Source of the DNA: Armigeres subalbatus
Taxonomy: Eukaryota; Arthropoda; Insecta; Diptera; Culicidae
Assembly (NCBI RefSeq): GCF_024139115.2
Contig: NW_026942904.1
Coordinates: forward strand, 1 to 64,000
Length of the DNA: 64,000 nucleotides
Direction of reading: 5' to 3'
Positions 45,358 to 57,420 of this stretch are shown piece by piece. How positions within the stretch are numbered: position 1 is the stretch's first letter; every line of letters begins with the position of its first letter. Made by a program: the position numbers and the translations under genes. The notes beneath the pieces were generated by a model. The model worked only from the letters and a program-made list of their open reading frames with translations, had not been told where the DNA came from and ran no database searches.

Positions 45358-45720
45358 ACAATATGGGTATTGCCGGAATGGATTCGATAAGTAGAAGCCG
45401 GAAATCGGTGTTTGGCGCCATTTTGAAATTCAAGATGGCCGACTTCCGGTTTGATAAAAGGCCCGGAAACCCATGCAATATGGGTATTGTCGGAATCAGC
45501 TCTACGAGTAGAAGCCGAAAATCAATGTTTGGCGCCATTTTGATTTGAAGATGGCCGAATTTGAGTTAGTTAAAACAACTGGAAACCCCCGGAACATGGG
45601 TATTAACGGAATGAGCTCGACGAGTAGAAGCCAGAAAACTATTTGCCGCCATTTTTGAAATCAAGATGGCCGTTTTCCGGTTCGATAACACGACTGGAAA
45701 CCCTTTCAATACCAATGGCC
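45358..45720 (+). repeat. ~117-bp tandem repeat, three units
   Basis: Units start near 45361, 45479 and 45594 with ATGGGTATTGCCGGAATG-like sequence and share GAGTAGAAGCCGGAAA, TTTGGCGCCATTTTG and AAGATGGCCGA. An inverted relative is at 49715-49810. Confidence 0.85.
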
Positions 45721-47255
45721 AGAAACCATTATAAGAATTCCTCCGGCATTTCTTCCAGAAAAAAATTCTCCGGAAGATCCTCACAAAAATTTCTTCGGGA
45801 AATCCTCACAAAAATTCCTCTAAAAGTTCCTCAGAAGAATTCCTCAGAAAGTTCCTCAGAAAAATTTCTCCCGAAGTTCCTCAAAGGAATTCCCTCGGGA
45901 GTTCCTTAAAGAAATTCTCTGGAAGTTCCTTCTGGAATCCCTCAGGAAGTTCCTCCAGGAATTCATCGGGAAGTTCCCCCATTCCTCCAGAAGTCAGAAA
46001 TTCCTTCGGAAGTTCCTCCGGGAATTCCTTCGGAAGTTCCTCCGGGAATTCCTCCGGAAGTTCCTCCGGGAATTCCTCCGGAAGTTCCTCCGGGAATTCC
46101 TCCGGAAGTTCCTCCGGGAATTCCTCCGGAAGTTCCTTCAGAATTCCTCCGGAAGTTCCTCCGAATTCCTCCGAAGTTCCTCCGGAATTCCTCCGGAAGT
46201 TCCTGCGGAATTCCTCCGGAAGTTCCTGCGGAATTCCTCCGGAAGTTCCTGCGGAATTCCTCCGGAAGTTCCTCCGGGAATTCCTCCGGAAGTTCCTCCA
46301 GGAATTCCTTCGGAAGTTCCTCCGGGAATTCCTTCGGAAGTTCCTCCTGAATTCCTCCGGAAGTTCCTCCGGGAATTCCTCCGGAAGTTCCTCCGAATTC
46401 CTCCGGAAGTTCCTCCGAATTCCTCCGGAAGTTCCTCCGAATTCCTCCGGAAGTTCCTCCGGAATTCCTCCGAAGTTCCTCCGAATTCCTCCGAAGTTCC
46501 TCCGGGAATTCCTCCGAAGTTCCTCCGGAATTCCTCCGAAGTTCCTCCGGAATTCCTCCGGAAGTTCCTCCGAATTCCTCCGGAAGTTCCTCCGGGAATT
46601 CCTCCGGAAGTTCCTCCGGGAATTCCTCCGGAAGTTCCTCCGGGAATTCCTCCGGAAGTTCCTCCGAATTCCTCCGGAAGTTCCTCCGGGAATTCCTCCG
46701 GAAGTTCCTCCGGGAATTCCTCCGGAAGTTCCTCCGGGAATTCCTCCGAAGTTCCTCCGGAATTCCTCCGGAAGTTCCTCCGGAATTCCTCCGGAAGTTC
46801 CTCCGGGAATTCCTCCGAAGTTCCTCCGGAATTCCTCCGGAAGTTCCTCCGGGAATTCCTCCGGAAGTTCCTCCGGGAATTCCTCCGGAAGTTCCTCCGG
46901 AATTCCTCCGGAAGTTCCTCCGGAATTCCTCCGGAAGTTCCTCCGGGAATTCCTCCGGAAGTTCCTCCGAATTCCTCCGAAGTTCCTCCGGGAATTCCTC
47001 CGGAAGTTCCTCCGGGAATTCCTCCGGAAGTTCCTCCGGGAATTCCTCCGGAAGTTCCTCTGGGAATTCCTCCGGAAGTTCCTCCAGGAATTCCTCCAGA
47101 AGTTCCTCCGGGAATTCCTCCAGAAGTTCCTCCGGGAATTCCTCCGGAAGTTCCTCCGGGAATTCCTCCGGAAGTTCCTCCGGGAATTCCTCCGAAAGTT
47201 TCTCCTGGAATTCCTCCGGAAGTATCTCCGGGAATTCCTCCAATCCAATCCACAG
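45720..47255. repeat. 24-bp GAATTC minisatellite
   Basis: More than fifty units of type GGAATTCCTCCGGAAGTTCC, mostly 22-24 bp, very regular between 46000 and 47170 and decayed at both ends. Each unit holds the palindromes GAATTC and TCCGGA. A 24-bp period keeps minus-strand frames open (459, 441 and 371 codons, of Pro-Glu-Glu-Leu, Arg-Arg-Asn-Phe or Gly-Gly-Thr-Ser type). Several frames are open at once and 1-2-bp unit differences shift between them, so none is a likely protein. Confidence 0.95.
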
Positions 47256-47329
47256 ACCAATATGAAAGCTTTTGATTGCAGTACTCAAATTAATTAATTT
47301 GAAAAAATGTTGTTTAGGTCCTTTTGAAA

Positions 47330-47555
47330 AGTTAAGCGAGAAATTCCTCCAGATGTTTCTCGAAGAAATTTCTTCGGAAGTTGCTGGAAGGAATTCCTCC
47401 TGAAGTTCTACAAAGGAATTTTTCTGGAAGTTCCTTCAGGAACTCCTCCAGAAGTTCCTTAGAGGAATTCCCCTGGAAGTTCCTCAAAAGCATTCCGCCG
47501 GAAGTTCCTCAAAGGAGTTCCTCCGGAAGATCCTCAAAGGAATTCTTCCGGCATG
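47330..47555. repeat. decayed flank of the 24-bp minisatellite
   Basis: GAATTCCTCCTGAAGTTC-like units with many changes continue after a ~75-bp interruption and run directly into the SINE. Confidence 0.7.
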
Positions 47556-47830
47556 TGGTCCCGTAGCGTAGTTGGCTATACGTTCGCCTTATAAGCGAAT
47601 GAACATGGGCTAGATTCCCATCCCCTTGTTCAAACCCTCGTCAGTCACCGGCAGCGCAGTCCCACAGGTGGCGTTTGAGGTTACGCCTCACGGACACGTC
47701 TGCCAGACAACAACTGATAAAACTGATCTCGAAGGCATTCCTCCAACGTACTTCGAAAAATGGCAACCGAACAAAGCAACGATCATTGGATTCACCATAT
47801 GGACAAATGGACACAAGGACTCACGATGCT
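47556..47830 (+). mobile_element. tRNA-derived SINE, truncated copy
   Basis: The head GTCCCGTAGCGTAGTTGGC has an intact A box; the B box is degraded (GGGCTAGATTCCC). The body shares GGCATTCCTCCAACGTA and CAACGATCATTGGA with the inverse of the SINE at 7446-7868. The A-rich tail is missing; LINE sequence follows. Confidence 0.75.
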
Positions 47831-49355
47831 ATAGGGACAAGCGTGCGTGGGCGGACTCGCTTGCCGACGAAGGGGAGAGAGAGCCATAGCAACCAGGGAC
47901 ATTCGCCTCCTCTACGATATCTCACAACGCTTAATCGGGGCGAAGATGAATGCAACGATGCCTGTAAAAGACGCGAATGGTCAGTTATTGGTCGACAATT
48001 TTTTAAGTGCCAACCAGGCCACCACCACCTCAGCATGATCTGTCCAGGATGCGACGCGTAACGCGCGTCAACACCGAAGCGCCATCACTGCTAGAGATTC
48101 AAACATCTGCCATGACATCTGCTCATCTTCTGCATCGTTTATTTCGTAATATAGGACACCTCAATCTTCCCGGTCGACTGGTTGCAAAGTATCTTGGTGA
48201 AGGTGCCCAAAAAGGATGACCTGACTGTGTACTTGTCAGTTATCAGACATGATGTTGCTGTGTACCGTCTTCAAAGTTCTATGCAAAGTTATCCTAGCCC
48301 GAATTCAGGAAAAGATCGATGCGACTTTCAGGCGGCAGCAGACCGGGTTCCGTGCCGGAAGATCCTGTGTGGACCTTATTGTCACGCTCCGTATCATTCT
48401 GGAGCAGGTCAACGAATTCCAAGAGTCCCTTTACTTGGTATACTTGAGAATATGTGGGGACCCTGAGACGCAAGGGGGTTCCTGAGAAAATTATCGGCCT
48501 CATCGAGGCATAGTACGAGGTCTTCTTGTGCAGAGTACTGCACAATGGGGTCGTGTGTTGCTCTATCCGGGTCGTAGCTGGTGTGAGACAAGGGTGTATT
48601 CCATCACCGTTACTGTTCCTTATTGTAATCGACGTTAATCTGGTAGGTGCCAATAGGCTGATGACGTGAACTTCTCGCTCAACGGTGCTCTGATATGCAG
48701 AGTAAGCTCAACGACTCGTCTTCCGCAGGTTTAGTCATCAACGTCAACAAAACCAAATCGTAGGACGTAAACACGGCAACCTCTTCCAGTTTTACAGTAG
48801 TTGGACAATCAGTGGAGAATGTTGAAAAGTTCGAATATTTTGGAAGCCATGTGGCGTCAGACGGCGGTACCAAGATCAACATAGGCGCACGGATCAAGAA
48901 AGCAAGGGCTGCCTTTGCGAGTTTAAGTAATATCTGGAAGAACAGGCAGATATAACGCATCAAAAACCGAATTATCAACTCTAACGTGAAATCTGTACTG
49001 TTATACGGTTGTTCATCAACAGATGCCTACGGTACAAATTTGTGCCTGGTGGCCTCACAACTGGATCTCAAACAATGAGCTTCACTGTCCGATAGTGAGG
49101 CCGAGGCCGATAGTAATGGAAACTCGGGATCGGAAGTGGGGCTGGATCGGCCACACTTCACGAAGGAGCGGAAACGAAATATGCAAACTAGCATTAGACT
49201 GGAACGCAGCGGGACATCGCAGCAGAGGCAAACCCAGAGGCTCATGACGTCTCATAGAAGAAGTCGACCTTAATCTAACCTGGCTACAGGTAAAAGCGAT
49301 ACCTGGTCGTCGCTCAGGATGGAGATCTTTCAAGTCCACCGGAGGCGTACAGGAT
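47830..49355 (+). pseudogene. RTE-type LINE remnant (linker, RT, C-terminus)
   Basis: Broken plus-strand frames give, in order: RAWADSLADEGERE and LLYDISQRLIGAKMN (linker); ILVKVPKKDDLTVYLSVI and LLCTVFKVLCKVILARIQEK; RRQQTGFRAGRSCVDLIVTL (RT); GVRQGCIPSPLLFLIVID (RT motif B region); ADDVNFSL at about 48660, where the tyrosine codon expected before ADD reads TAG; VENVEKFEYFGSHVASDGG; and WGWIGHTSRRSGNEICKLAL near 49135. Stops and frameshifts occur throughout. It is a different copy from the 33.3-kb remnant and covers mainly the half missing there. Confidence 0.8.
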
Positions 49356-49585
49356 TCATAAGTAAGTAATTAAATAATCTTCATGCTGATAGATAAAACT
49401 GAACTTAACAGTAAAAATCCTCTTCAAAATTGTACAACCCCTTCAACCTACTTCTTTAACAGTTCTCCAATATCCATCGATATGGTAGAAAATATTCGGT
49501 GGCGTGGTAAATTCAAATACAGCGGCACGCCGACGCGGCGACGGTATAAGAAAATCACAGGTCTAACTCATAGTGCATGCAATTA

Positions 49586-49694
49586 AGAGTGGCGACATGT
49601 GCCGCATTTGACAGGTCTCCTGCTCGTTTGGAACACGATTTTGTATGGGAGTGACAGATGAATTCTGTTCCAATTCTGACAGTGTCGCCACTCT
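49586..49694. mobile_element. 109-bp MITE, TA target duplication
   Basis: AGAGTGGCGACA and its inverse TGTCGCCACTCT form the ends; TA lies on both sides (49584-49585 and 49695-49696), as for Tc1/mariner-type elements. It sits inside an older repeat (GGTCTAACT on both sides). Confidence 0.75.
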
Positions 49695-49714
49695 TATTTA
49701 CATTCACTCTGGTC

Positions 49715-49810
49715 TAACTGGAAGTCGGCCATCTTAAATTTCAAAGTAACGCCAAACACCAATTTCCGGCTTTCGCTCATCGAGCCCGTTCCGGCAATAC
49801 CCAGTTTCTT
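49715..49810 (-). repeat. inverted single copy of the ~117-bp unit
   Basis: The reverse complement shares GGGTATTGCCGGAACGGGCT, GAAAGCCGGAAATTGGTGTT and GATGGCCGACTTCC with 45358-45720. Confidence 0.7.
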
Positions 49811-49899
49811 AGGTTTTGTCAATCAAATAGACTGATAAACTTTTCACTTATCAATAAATTTTCTAAGTCTTTTTCAATGAAAAGGACTTAAAAAAAATT

Positions 49900-50032
49900 T
49901 TCGAGGGTTTTTTTTTACACGGATTTTCTAATTAACGCGGTCTTTTTTTACACGGATTTTTGAATTAAAACGGTTTTTTTTACACGGATTTTCGAATTAA
50001 CGCGGTTTTTTTACACGGTTTTTTTTTTGCGA
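49900..50032 (+). repeat. ~35-bp repeat of TTTTTTTACACGGATTTT type
   Basis: Four units carry ACACGGATTTTCGAATTAAC or variants followed by CGCGG or ACGG. A fifth related copy is at 45225-45262. Confidence 0.75.
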
Positions 50033-50104
50033 GGTACGTATCCCCCTCGTAAAAAAAAACCTGGGTGTATACTTCGACAACCTCAGCAACCATACAAAAA
50101 AAAT

Positions 50105-50195
50105 CGGTCAAAGACGAGAATTGAACCCGGACCCACCACCTTTAGCACATCTAGACTGATGCGCTAACCATATGGACTATCTACCAGATGAGGAA
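50105..50195 (-). pseudogene. tRNA-like segment (tRNA pseudogene or SINE head)
   Basis: The minus strand reads ATATGGTTAGCGCATCAGTC (A-box-like D arm) and GTCCGGGTTCAATTCTCGTC (B-box-like T arm) with plausible spacing. Acceptor stem pairing is poor. Confidence 0.45.
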
Positions 50196-51840
50196 CGACG
50201 CAACCAAAGGCAATCATAATCCACGTTTTATGCTATGCAGATGTGACAAGTGGAAGGGTAACAGGGATAGCAATGAATGATACGAGTGGAATAAACACCA
50301 TGCATATTTGTGTTCTTTTCCGTTATCAAGCTAAATGGAATCAGGAAGATTGTGTAGGTTAAAGTTATATTGCTGTTCACGATTCATATACTTGTTCTAG
50401 CAGGAGCCAACGAGATTCGTTTGGATGTATTGATCGAAACCAAATAAACTGATTTAATGCAATGAGCTGTATTAACAAGTATGACATTCTCTGATCGGTT
50501 TAAATGCGAGATTTGATATAAAATGGTTATTACAAAGAATGTCACACAGAATTGTTTTGGGTGTACAATTTTTGTAAGATTTTAATACAATCGTTGTATT
50601 GAAATTATACAGATTTGTATTATTTTAATACAATTTCTGTATAAAAATCTTACAGATTTGTATATGCCATGTTTTTATACAATAATTGTAAGATCTGTTT
50701 TTTGGGTGTACGAATGCAAAATTTATAACTTGGGATAGAAACCTCGAAGTTAATAACTGTAGAAGTGCTTTTGATGAATTCGAGGCGATAATGTCGCAGT
50801 GTGATATGTAATAATGCTAATAAAAAGATCGCTAACCGCATGTTTATTTCTGAAAGGAGCAAGTAGATCTTTCGTTATGTGTATTATTGGACAACTTGGA
50901 TTCCTTGTAATGAAACATGCATTCAATTCAAAGCCAATTCGGTTCGAATGATAACTAACAGCATGTTTCATTTCCAAAAGCAGACAACAGATCTTTCGTT
51001 ATGCGTAGGAACCTGAAGGCCTATACTTCAGGAAATTCTTGGGTTACCTGGAATGAAACATATGTTGAAAGTATGTCCAATTTGAGTCATAGATCGCTAG
51101 GACCAAATATTGATAAATGGTCAGCTGGAAACATGTACCGTGGTGCATTGAAATCCGTAGGCTTTAGAAAATACGAATCGAATTTGAGTAGAACGTTCGT
51201 TATTGATACATGTGCCCAAGGGTCTCTATTTTTTATTGCATTGAAAACAATGAAAAATATGATAAAATGATGATTTAATACATTCTGATTCGAAATCCGT
51301 CCACCGTGGACTGACTTCGAATCATAGGATCATAATCCGTACAGCTATTTTCTTACTAAGTATTTCATTAAAAGCAGACCAATTGACTGTAAATAGTTCA
51401 ATACGCATCTTGAGAGCAGTCTCTTTGATTTTCATTCCGTTGATCCTACTCTATTAATGGTAATTTGCAATTTGAACATAGTCACCCGCCATACTACCCG
51501 TAATACTATCACTGATACCATCGGCCAAACCCAACAATCGCCATGATGGATATAACTCCATCTGTCTTCAATTTTTAAACCTACCGTTTAGTACCGTCAA
51601 GTTGTGTATGCGTTGTGTCTATGTGCAGTGAATATTGTCTTCACATGTTTGTATAATGCTAAGTAATGTTTTGATGATCGTCAATTTTAAAAATGTAATA
51701 TTAGGCAACTACAAGAAGCTCCAACTACCCAGTTAAGACATTCATTCCGTATGTAACGAGAGTCGGCCGACAGCGTATGTTTAAACAAATGTTCATGTTA
51801 ATGTTTCCATGTTATAAAATGTTTAATGTTTCTAGTTATC
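50196..51840. other. unassigned; small inverted repeats near 50560-50715
   Basis: TTTGGGTGTAC occurs directly at 50557 and 50702, around AT-rich sequence with TTTGTAAGATTTTAATAC and TGTATAAAAATCTTACAG facing each other, probably a small MITE. The rest, including an 89-codon frame at 51001-51270, has no recognised domain. Confidence 0.35.
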
Positions 51841-51880
51841 CCTTGAAAAAGGTCCAATACACGGGACCGAAACGTCGGGC
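51841..51880 (+). ncRNA. degenerate hammerhead-like motif
   Basis: CTTGAAAAAGGTCC, a 7-base spacer, then GGGACCGAAACGTC. GGTCC/GGACC would be stem II, followed by GAAA, a one-pair CG stem III and the cleavage-type triplet GUC. The upstream CUGANGA box is not intact (CTTGAAAA). It looks like a decayed relative of Penelope or retrozyme hammerheads. Uncertain. Confidence 0.3.
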
Positions 51881-52194
51881 TATGCCAAACTAGCCGTCTT
51901 AATTAAATTAGACTGAGAAAGCCAACGTCAAAATATCCATTATTTTTTTCATCATATTCGTTATATACGTCCTCCCAATAAGTGACGTAAAAAAAGGTTT
52001 GATGTAAATGTGTTTTCAGCGGCGTATTTTTCAATCGTATAAGGGTTTGAATGTATTTTTTCTTCTAACAAATTAAGGAAAGGTATGAACCCCCAAGATC
52101 AAATTACTTTACCGGCGCGATTAAAATTCACCGGCGGCGTGATCCAAAAATTGCAGCGGTGCGCCAGTCAAAAATGGTGGTGGCGGCGGCGCAC

Positions 52195-52460
52195 AGCTCT
52201 ACCCGGTAAAGCTTTTCCCGTCCATGAATTTCCACAGCTCTATGCGCTCCATAATATCGTATGCCGCATTAAAATCTATATACAGACTGACCGTCTTTTG
52301 GGGGCCCTCTTGGGGAATGACCTCCAATACGCAACCGTTTACAATCCAGGACAATCGACGGAAGCCATACTGGACGTAAATCACGACCAATGTTGAACCA
52401 ACTTTGTAGAACACGGATCACCATCGAGACAAATGCTGTTATTCTTTGTATAACAAGGTG
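52195..52460 (-). pseudogene. RTE-type LINE RT fragment
   Basis: The minus-strand frame contains SLYIDFNAAYDIMERIELWK, which matches the RT motif-A region (the aspartate of IDF..AYD is retained), preceded by diverged sequence. Only about 90 residues are identifiable. Confidence 0.65.
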
Positions 52461-52469
52461 AACGTGTCC

Positions 52470-52950
52470 GCCAACATCGGAGAGTTGGCTTCGTACTATG
52501 GCCCAGAAACACAAGAGTTTATAATTCAATTTTATAATTCCAGAGAGAAATTTCTACGGAATTGGGTCTGGACACCTGTTCATAGGTGTTCGTGGTGTAC
52601 ACCTGGAAGTCGGAAAAAGTATTCCACCATCCATAGATGTCTCCAGTTTAAAAGAAAGATTTGTTTTCATGACGGACTGTAGGATACGTGCTTTTGGTGT
52701 CAAGCAGTTGCTCATCGACGGGATTCCTGCCCTCAAGAAGCGCGGAACAAGCCTGGAAAGCAAGAGAAAGGTACCACGTATGCTAGCGTCGTAGATGGAA
52801 AGGAAGAAGAAAAAGTATCATCGGACACTCCGGAATAATAAGATATTATATTTAATGTAATATTTATACTATTTTTTGCTCTTGGCCCCGTAGAGTTTTT
52901 CTTAAAACAACTGAGCCTATTAAATAAACAAATTAAAAAAAAAAAACAAA
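52470..52950 (+). other. possible retroposed tail ending in poly(A)
   Basis: The stretch ends TTAAATAAACAAATT followed by an A-run at 52934-52945, with CCCCGTAGAGTTTTTC upstream. It resembles the 3' untranslated end of a LINE or a retrocopy. No protein match recognised. Confidence 0.35.
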
Positions 52951-55224
52951 CGAATGATTATCGTATTTTGCTTAATATTTTGAAAAGTCACATTGATTCT
53001 ATCATAGTACTTTTGCTCAGCAATGCAAATAAGGAGATATACCTCCACCCTGATATTTCCCATCTTATTCACAAACTTTTTTTGCTCATCTTATAAATTA
53101 AAGTACATTCTTGGGCACCTCCTCCCTTTTTTTAACTTATCCCGAATTTTAACTAAATCTGGTTCTGCCCAAATGTAAGATATTCATTGGAATGGGTAGC
53201 TTGATTGTAAAATTACATTTCGTTTCTGAGAACGATAAATGTTGCAGTGAAACATGGTCTTCATTACCAGAGTCCATTATATCACACGTATAAAAGTTGT
53301 CGCACACTCCTCGAGTGTCTTCCTTCTCTAACAAAGCGGAGTTAATAAACGGAGTCATAAAATGGCACTTGGGTAAACCATATTGTAGCCAGATCGATAT
53401 TCCACCTTATCGCACATGGCATCCTTTCATCTGCGGATTCGTTTCCTTCCTTAGGTTCCTTTCGTCCTGTGTCAGCCAGCATCCTTAGAAGGCACTTCAC
53501 CACATATGTTCCGAACCGTAACGATGGATTGTTTAGAATTCCCATTATCGGTAAATCGAAGCAACATGCAATACAGTTTCACGCCTTAACGCGTGAAAAG
53601 GCATTCACTCCGAATCGGAATCCCCATTTGTATGGAATGGGTGGAGGTAAGAACATTAAAGAGAATAAAAACGAAATCGGCTTGCGTTATGTTTGATCCT
53701 GGTGGTCCAGGGCTCGGCATTCGGCGGAGAGGTGTCAAAATGTGTTGTTGTTTTTTCTCGCCTTCCTACACCACCAACGTCGATGCCGAGGTCGTTTTCG
53801 GCATGTCGTAAAACGAGGTGGCACGTAAGTAAATAAAGACCAAGTTGTTCTTACTATACGATGCTTCCGTGCTTGAGTGGTTTTTGCTTACTTTGTTTCG
53901 GGATGTTTTTATTTTCCCACAAAATACTACAAAGGGTGTCCTTCGAAGTTTTTGTCTTCCGATGCTAGGACCCTAAGCCGATTTTATATTTCCTTTTCAA
54001 CTCCAATTATTATCTTTTTGGATCGTTGAGAGAAGTTCTCATAGCTTTAATTGGGATTTTTGACGATGGTTGGATTTTTTGTTGCCAAAACCCTTTTATC
54101 AACCAGTAAAATTATTCCAAATACAACTGAAAAGTCAGCTAAAGTGTATTGTACTTGGCTCGATTATAACGACCAACAATTTTCTTAAACCACCGCACCG
54201 TTTCCATTTTATATCAGCCGGGAGAATTCGATACACCTAGTTGATTAAATTATAATTTTCATGTGATAAAACGGTACATTGGAAGCGTGAGTGCTTCGTT
54301 CTTCCATTCACCCGCCATCATCCGGTGTATCGTACTTTCCGAGAACATGCTCCATCCGTGGAGAGAAGCGGTAACATTTCCTAAACAATTTACAGTTTTC
54401 CTTTCTTTGTACTTTCCTACAGGTGTAAGCAAAGGAAAAACAACCGCCCATTCCGTTGACTCGCTGGCAGCGATATCGGCTACAGATACGTGTGCCGAAA
54501 CAGCAAATGCTGCATGAGTTACGATTTTCCTCGGAAAAGTATAGCATTTGGAGATTCGTGGAAAACCCTTAACTGCTGTTCCAGCCCGCTCGTAAAACAT
54601 CGAACCAGGGAAAACCAAGCCTGGTTATTGGATGCTGCTTCTGTTGCTGTCGCCCGCCCGCCGCACCGCGAGTTGAGCATTGAAATAAATAATACATCAG
54701 TTTAAAATATCGAGTGAAATTTGCTCTTTTTCCCTTTGATCGTCGTCGTCGCAGTCGTAAAGGGATTTTCCCGTGTTGCTCGACAGTTGTAGCTCACATT
54801 GCACCTGAGCGTGTTGGTACACGGCGGATACCTACGAGTCTTTCCTCTGCCGAGGTGGATGCAAGTAACGAGATGATTTCTTACCGTTGAACAGTTCCGG
54901 CGCTGGGAACAAAGCGATTCCTTTGTGGAGTGCTGCAAAGGAAGAGAATTCAGAAACGGAAATAAATCAGAATGTGGTTAAATATTGATGTAGCAGCTGT
55001 TTGAGTAAAAGTTAAATTGCGGAAGCCATGTATGTTCAAAAATGTTGAAATTTTTTATATCTGATTTCGCTGAAAGGAAAACTAAACAAAATATTGTACA
55101 TGAAGCATCAGTTTGACAGAAAGCTTCTTTGATAGTAAATATGAATTGTCTGTTTGAGTGTCAACTAATTCGAAATCTTCTTATAAGATACATTTTAATC
55201 TATTGTACGCATATCTTATGGAAT
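52951..55224. other. sequence without visible repeats; no gene supported
   Basis: This 2.3-kb stretch lacks the minisatellites and terminal repeats seen elsewhere and could be single-copy intergenic or intronic DNA. A pyrimidine tract and CAG at about 54412-54422 resembles a splice acceptor, but no exon with a recognisable domain follows. Confidence 0.35.
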
Positions 55225-55604
55225 GTACACACGGTCAAGCAGTTTGACCAACATTGCCTCTACCTCCCGTTTATTTAAACATCCATCAAGTTTTACCAAC
55301 AGCGGCACAAACAATCAATTTATTCGACCAACAATATCACACACGAACGACCAAAGCGCTGACTTGAGCACCATGCATCAAAAAATATATGGGGGTTTGT
55401 GCAACTTCACTACAAATGTTCGGCGAACCTTGACTCCGCCCCCGACTACTCAAATCAAAATCAAACTGTTTTATTTTCTCCAATCGAGCCGCCAACTGTC
55501 AAATGGTTGTTCGAACAACTCCACACATGTTCAAACAAAGCAGCAACCAAAGCGTTTTCTTGGGGGCGGAGTAAATGTTCGTCAAACTGCTTGACTGGTG
55601 TGTA
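55225..55604. mobile_element. 380-bp inverted-repeat element
   Basis: GTACACACGGTCAAGCAGTT at the left and a right end inverting to GTACACACCAGTCAAGCAGT, both continuing TTTGAC.AACAT. No clear target duplication. The 123-codon frame inside has no domain and is probably fortuitous. Confidence 0.8.
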
Positions 55605-56027
55605 CGCTGCATAATACAACAATTCGTCGCAATTCATGGTTGGCCCCAAAAATATTTGTAACAATTTCGCTTCCGATCTCTGAGTCTCCGAGGGTCTCCG
55701 CTATTACGTTAACATCTACTCTTTTACCTCTCAAGGAATAATGGTTTCTGCAACCTATTTATATGCAATTGAGTTTGGTTACATGTAAGATGCAGCAACC
55801 AAATCGGACTGACTTGTGCTGCTAGAGCAGATCAGCATATTAACGGATCAGTTCAAGTCCTAAGCACTTTCTTACTTCAATGGATGACCGGTCGAGTGCC
55901 GAGGTCGGTCCAAAAATTCCGGGTGCAAATAGCTTCCGATTCGATGGTGCTCCGACGACACGAATCCAGTTCGTTCGAACGAAACGATCTACTCAACTGG
56001 TTCCCGCCTTCGGATCTTTTGAGCCAT
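55605..56027. other. unassigned sequence
   Basis: Relatively GC-rich from 55870. It may be the extreme 3' part of the adjacent LINE remnant, but no motif is recognisable. Confidence 0.3.
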
Positions 56028-56940
56028 TCAGCTCCCGCCTCGGTCGCCATATCGAACAACTTGGATAGTCTCCGACGGCGGATCCATCCTACTCCGGTGC
56101 GAAGTTCTCCAACAGCGGGAGCTCCCCCGTAACCGGTCATAACGCCACGTTCTGCGGCTACGCGCTCGCCGCAAGCTGACAATACTTGCGACACTTTCCA
56201 CATCGTGAGATACGGTGCGATTTGCGCTGATGATTCTCAGGCAAATTACCTTACGAGTACTCCCCAGCTTTCGGGCGTTACTATTTGCGTTGAACGCCGA
56301 CACCCAGATCTCACCTCCGTACCGCAGTATTAAAACCGCCACGATTGCCAACCGCCTGCGCTTGCTGGAGCACACCCTAGGACTGTTCGCCATCATCCTG
56401 GATAGTGCCGCTATCACCGTTCACTTACACTTACGTCTGTAAGACGTTTACGTCGACATGACTTTTGAAGCTCAGCTTCTCGTCAGGCATCACCCCCAAT
56501 TGTTCAAGAGATCTCTTGAAGGTGATTATGCAGCCATCGACTCTATAAATTGACGCCTACTGCACCAACCTCCGCTTGTTGACGACTGTCTTCTGCGCAA
56601 CCATTCCTCGACAAGACTGATCGAGTGCAGTCAATTCAACCACCTTTATGGACTCCCTGTACACGGTCATCGTTGCTTCATCGGTGAATCCCACTAGCGT
56701 GCCTCCTGGCGGGAGCTTCAACCTAAGCACGCCATCTAACATAAAATTTCATAGCACTAATGGACCCTGGAATGATCCCTGTGGGACACTTTCGATTGCC
56801 ATGATGGGGCAACCGAAATACAGCCGAAAATATGCTTCGCCGTGCATCGCCTTGATCACTTCGGCGTACTGCTCTGTCTCTATTTTAATAAGCAGCGTGT
56901 CCTCCTTGTTTCTGGCTCTTGCTCTAGGGTCGTTGTCCCT
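56028..56940 (-). pseudogene. R1-type LINE RT remnant
   Basis: Minus-strand frames in order: VIKAMHGEAYFRLYFG; SVPQGSFQGPLVL (RT GVPQGS.LGP motif); MLDGVLRLKLPPGGTLVGF followed by TDEA where the family has A-D-D, so the catalytic motif is lost; ESIKVVELTA; and, in another frame, KRRRLAIVAVLILRYGGEIW and NRTVSHDVESVASIV (post-RT thumb/C-terminal region). The wording fits R1-clade LINEs. Several frame breaks are present. Confidence 0.7.
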
Positions 56941-57420
56941 TTTCCTTCTTCGATTTCCTGGCTACCGTTTTCAAGGAATCATTTGATCACTGGTTCTCTT
57001 GGTCGGGTTGGTTTCCCGCCTTCGGTAGCCCTTGTTTGCACTCTCGCGAGCCTCTTTGCGTTCTGTTAGTGTCGTTAATTGCCGTGTTAGTCCCTGGCGC
57101 ACTTGTCTATCCTTCTTACTGTCGCTCTGTCGTTGAGTGCGAAATCTTCCGCATCCTGTGCCATGGTTGTGGTCCTATGGAAATATAAGGGAGATGTTCG
57201 CGTGTTATTATTCGCCTGGCCGCAACCTTCCAGCCTAGCAGCAAGCACTTCCTGTTCCTGCTCTGCAGCAGGAACCAAATTGCGAAGCTATAGTAGATCC
57301 AGCAACAGGTATCTCGACATATTTCCCGTCGTTGGTGAAGTCGATAATGTCATCGACGACGGTCAAGCTCGACCAGACGCCGCTCGACTATCTCCACCGT
57401 ATATTGTGCTGCTGCATGCC
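56941..57420. other. unassigned sequence
   Basis: Moderately GC-rich with open frames on both strands but no domain that I recognise. It may be further remnant of the R1-type element. Confidence 0.3.

Noticed and set aside
45881..47288. Very long minus-strand open frames (371-459 codons)
   Set aside because: Three overlapping frames are open simultaneously because of the 24-bp palindromic minisatellite. Composition is purely repetitive and no start context or domain is present.
54263..54705. Possible exons in the repeat-poor stretch
   Set aside because: Short frames exist on both strands with a splice-acceptor-like sequence nearby, but no domain or consistent exon chain is visible.
55223..55594. 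123-codon plus-strand frame
   Set aside because: Starts in one terminal inverted repeat and ends in the other; best explained as a non-coding MITE-like element.
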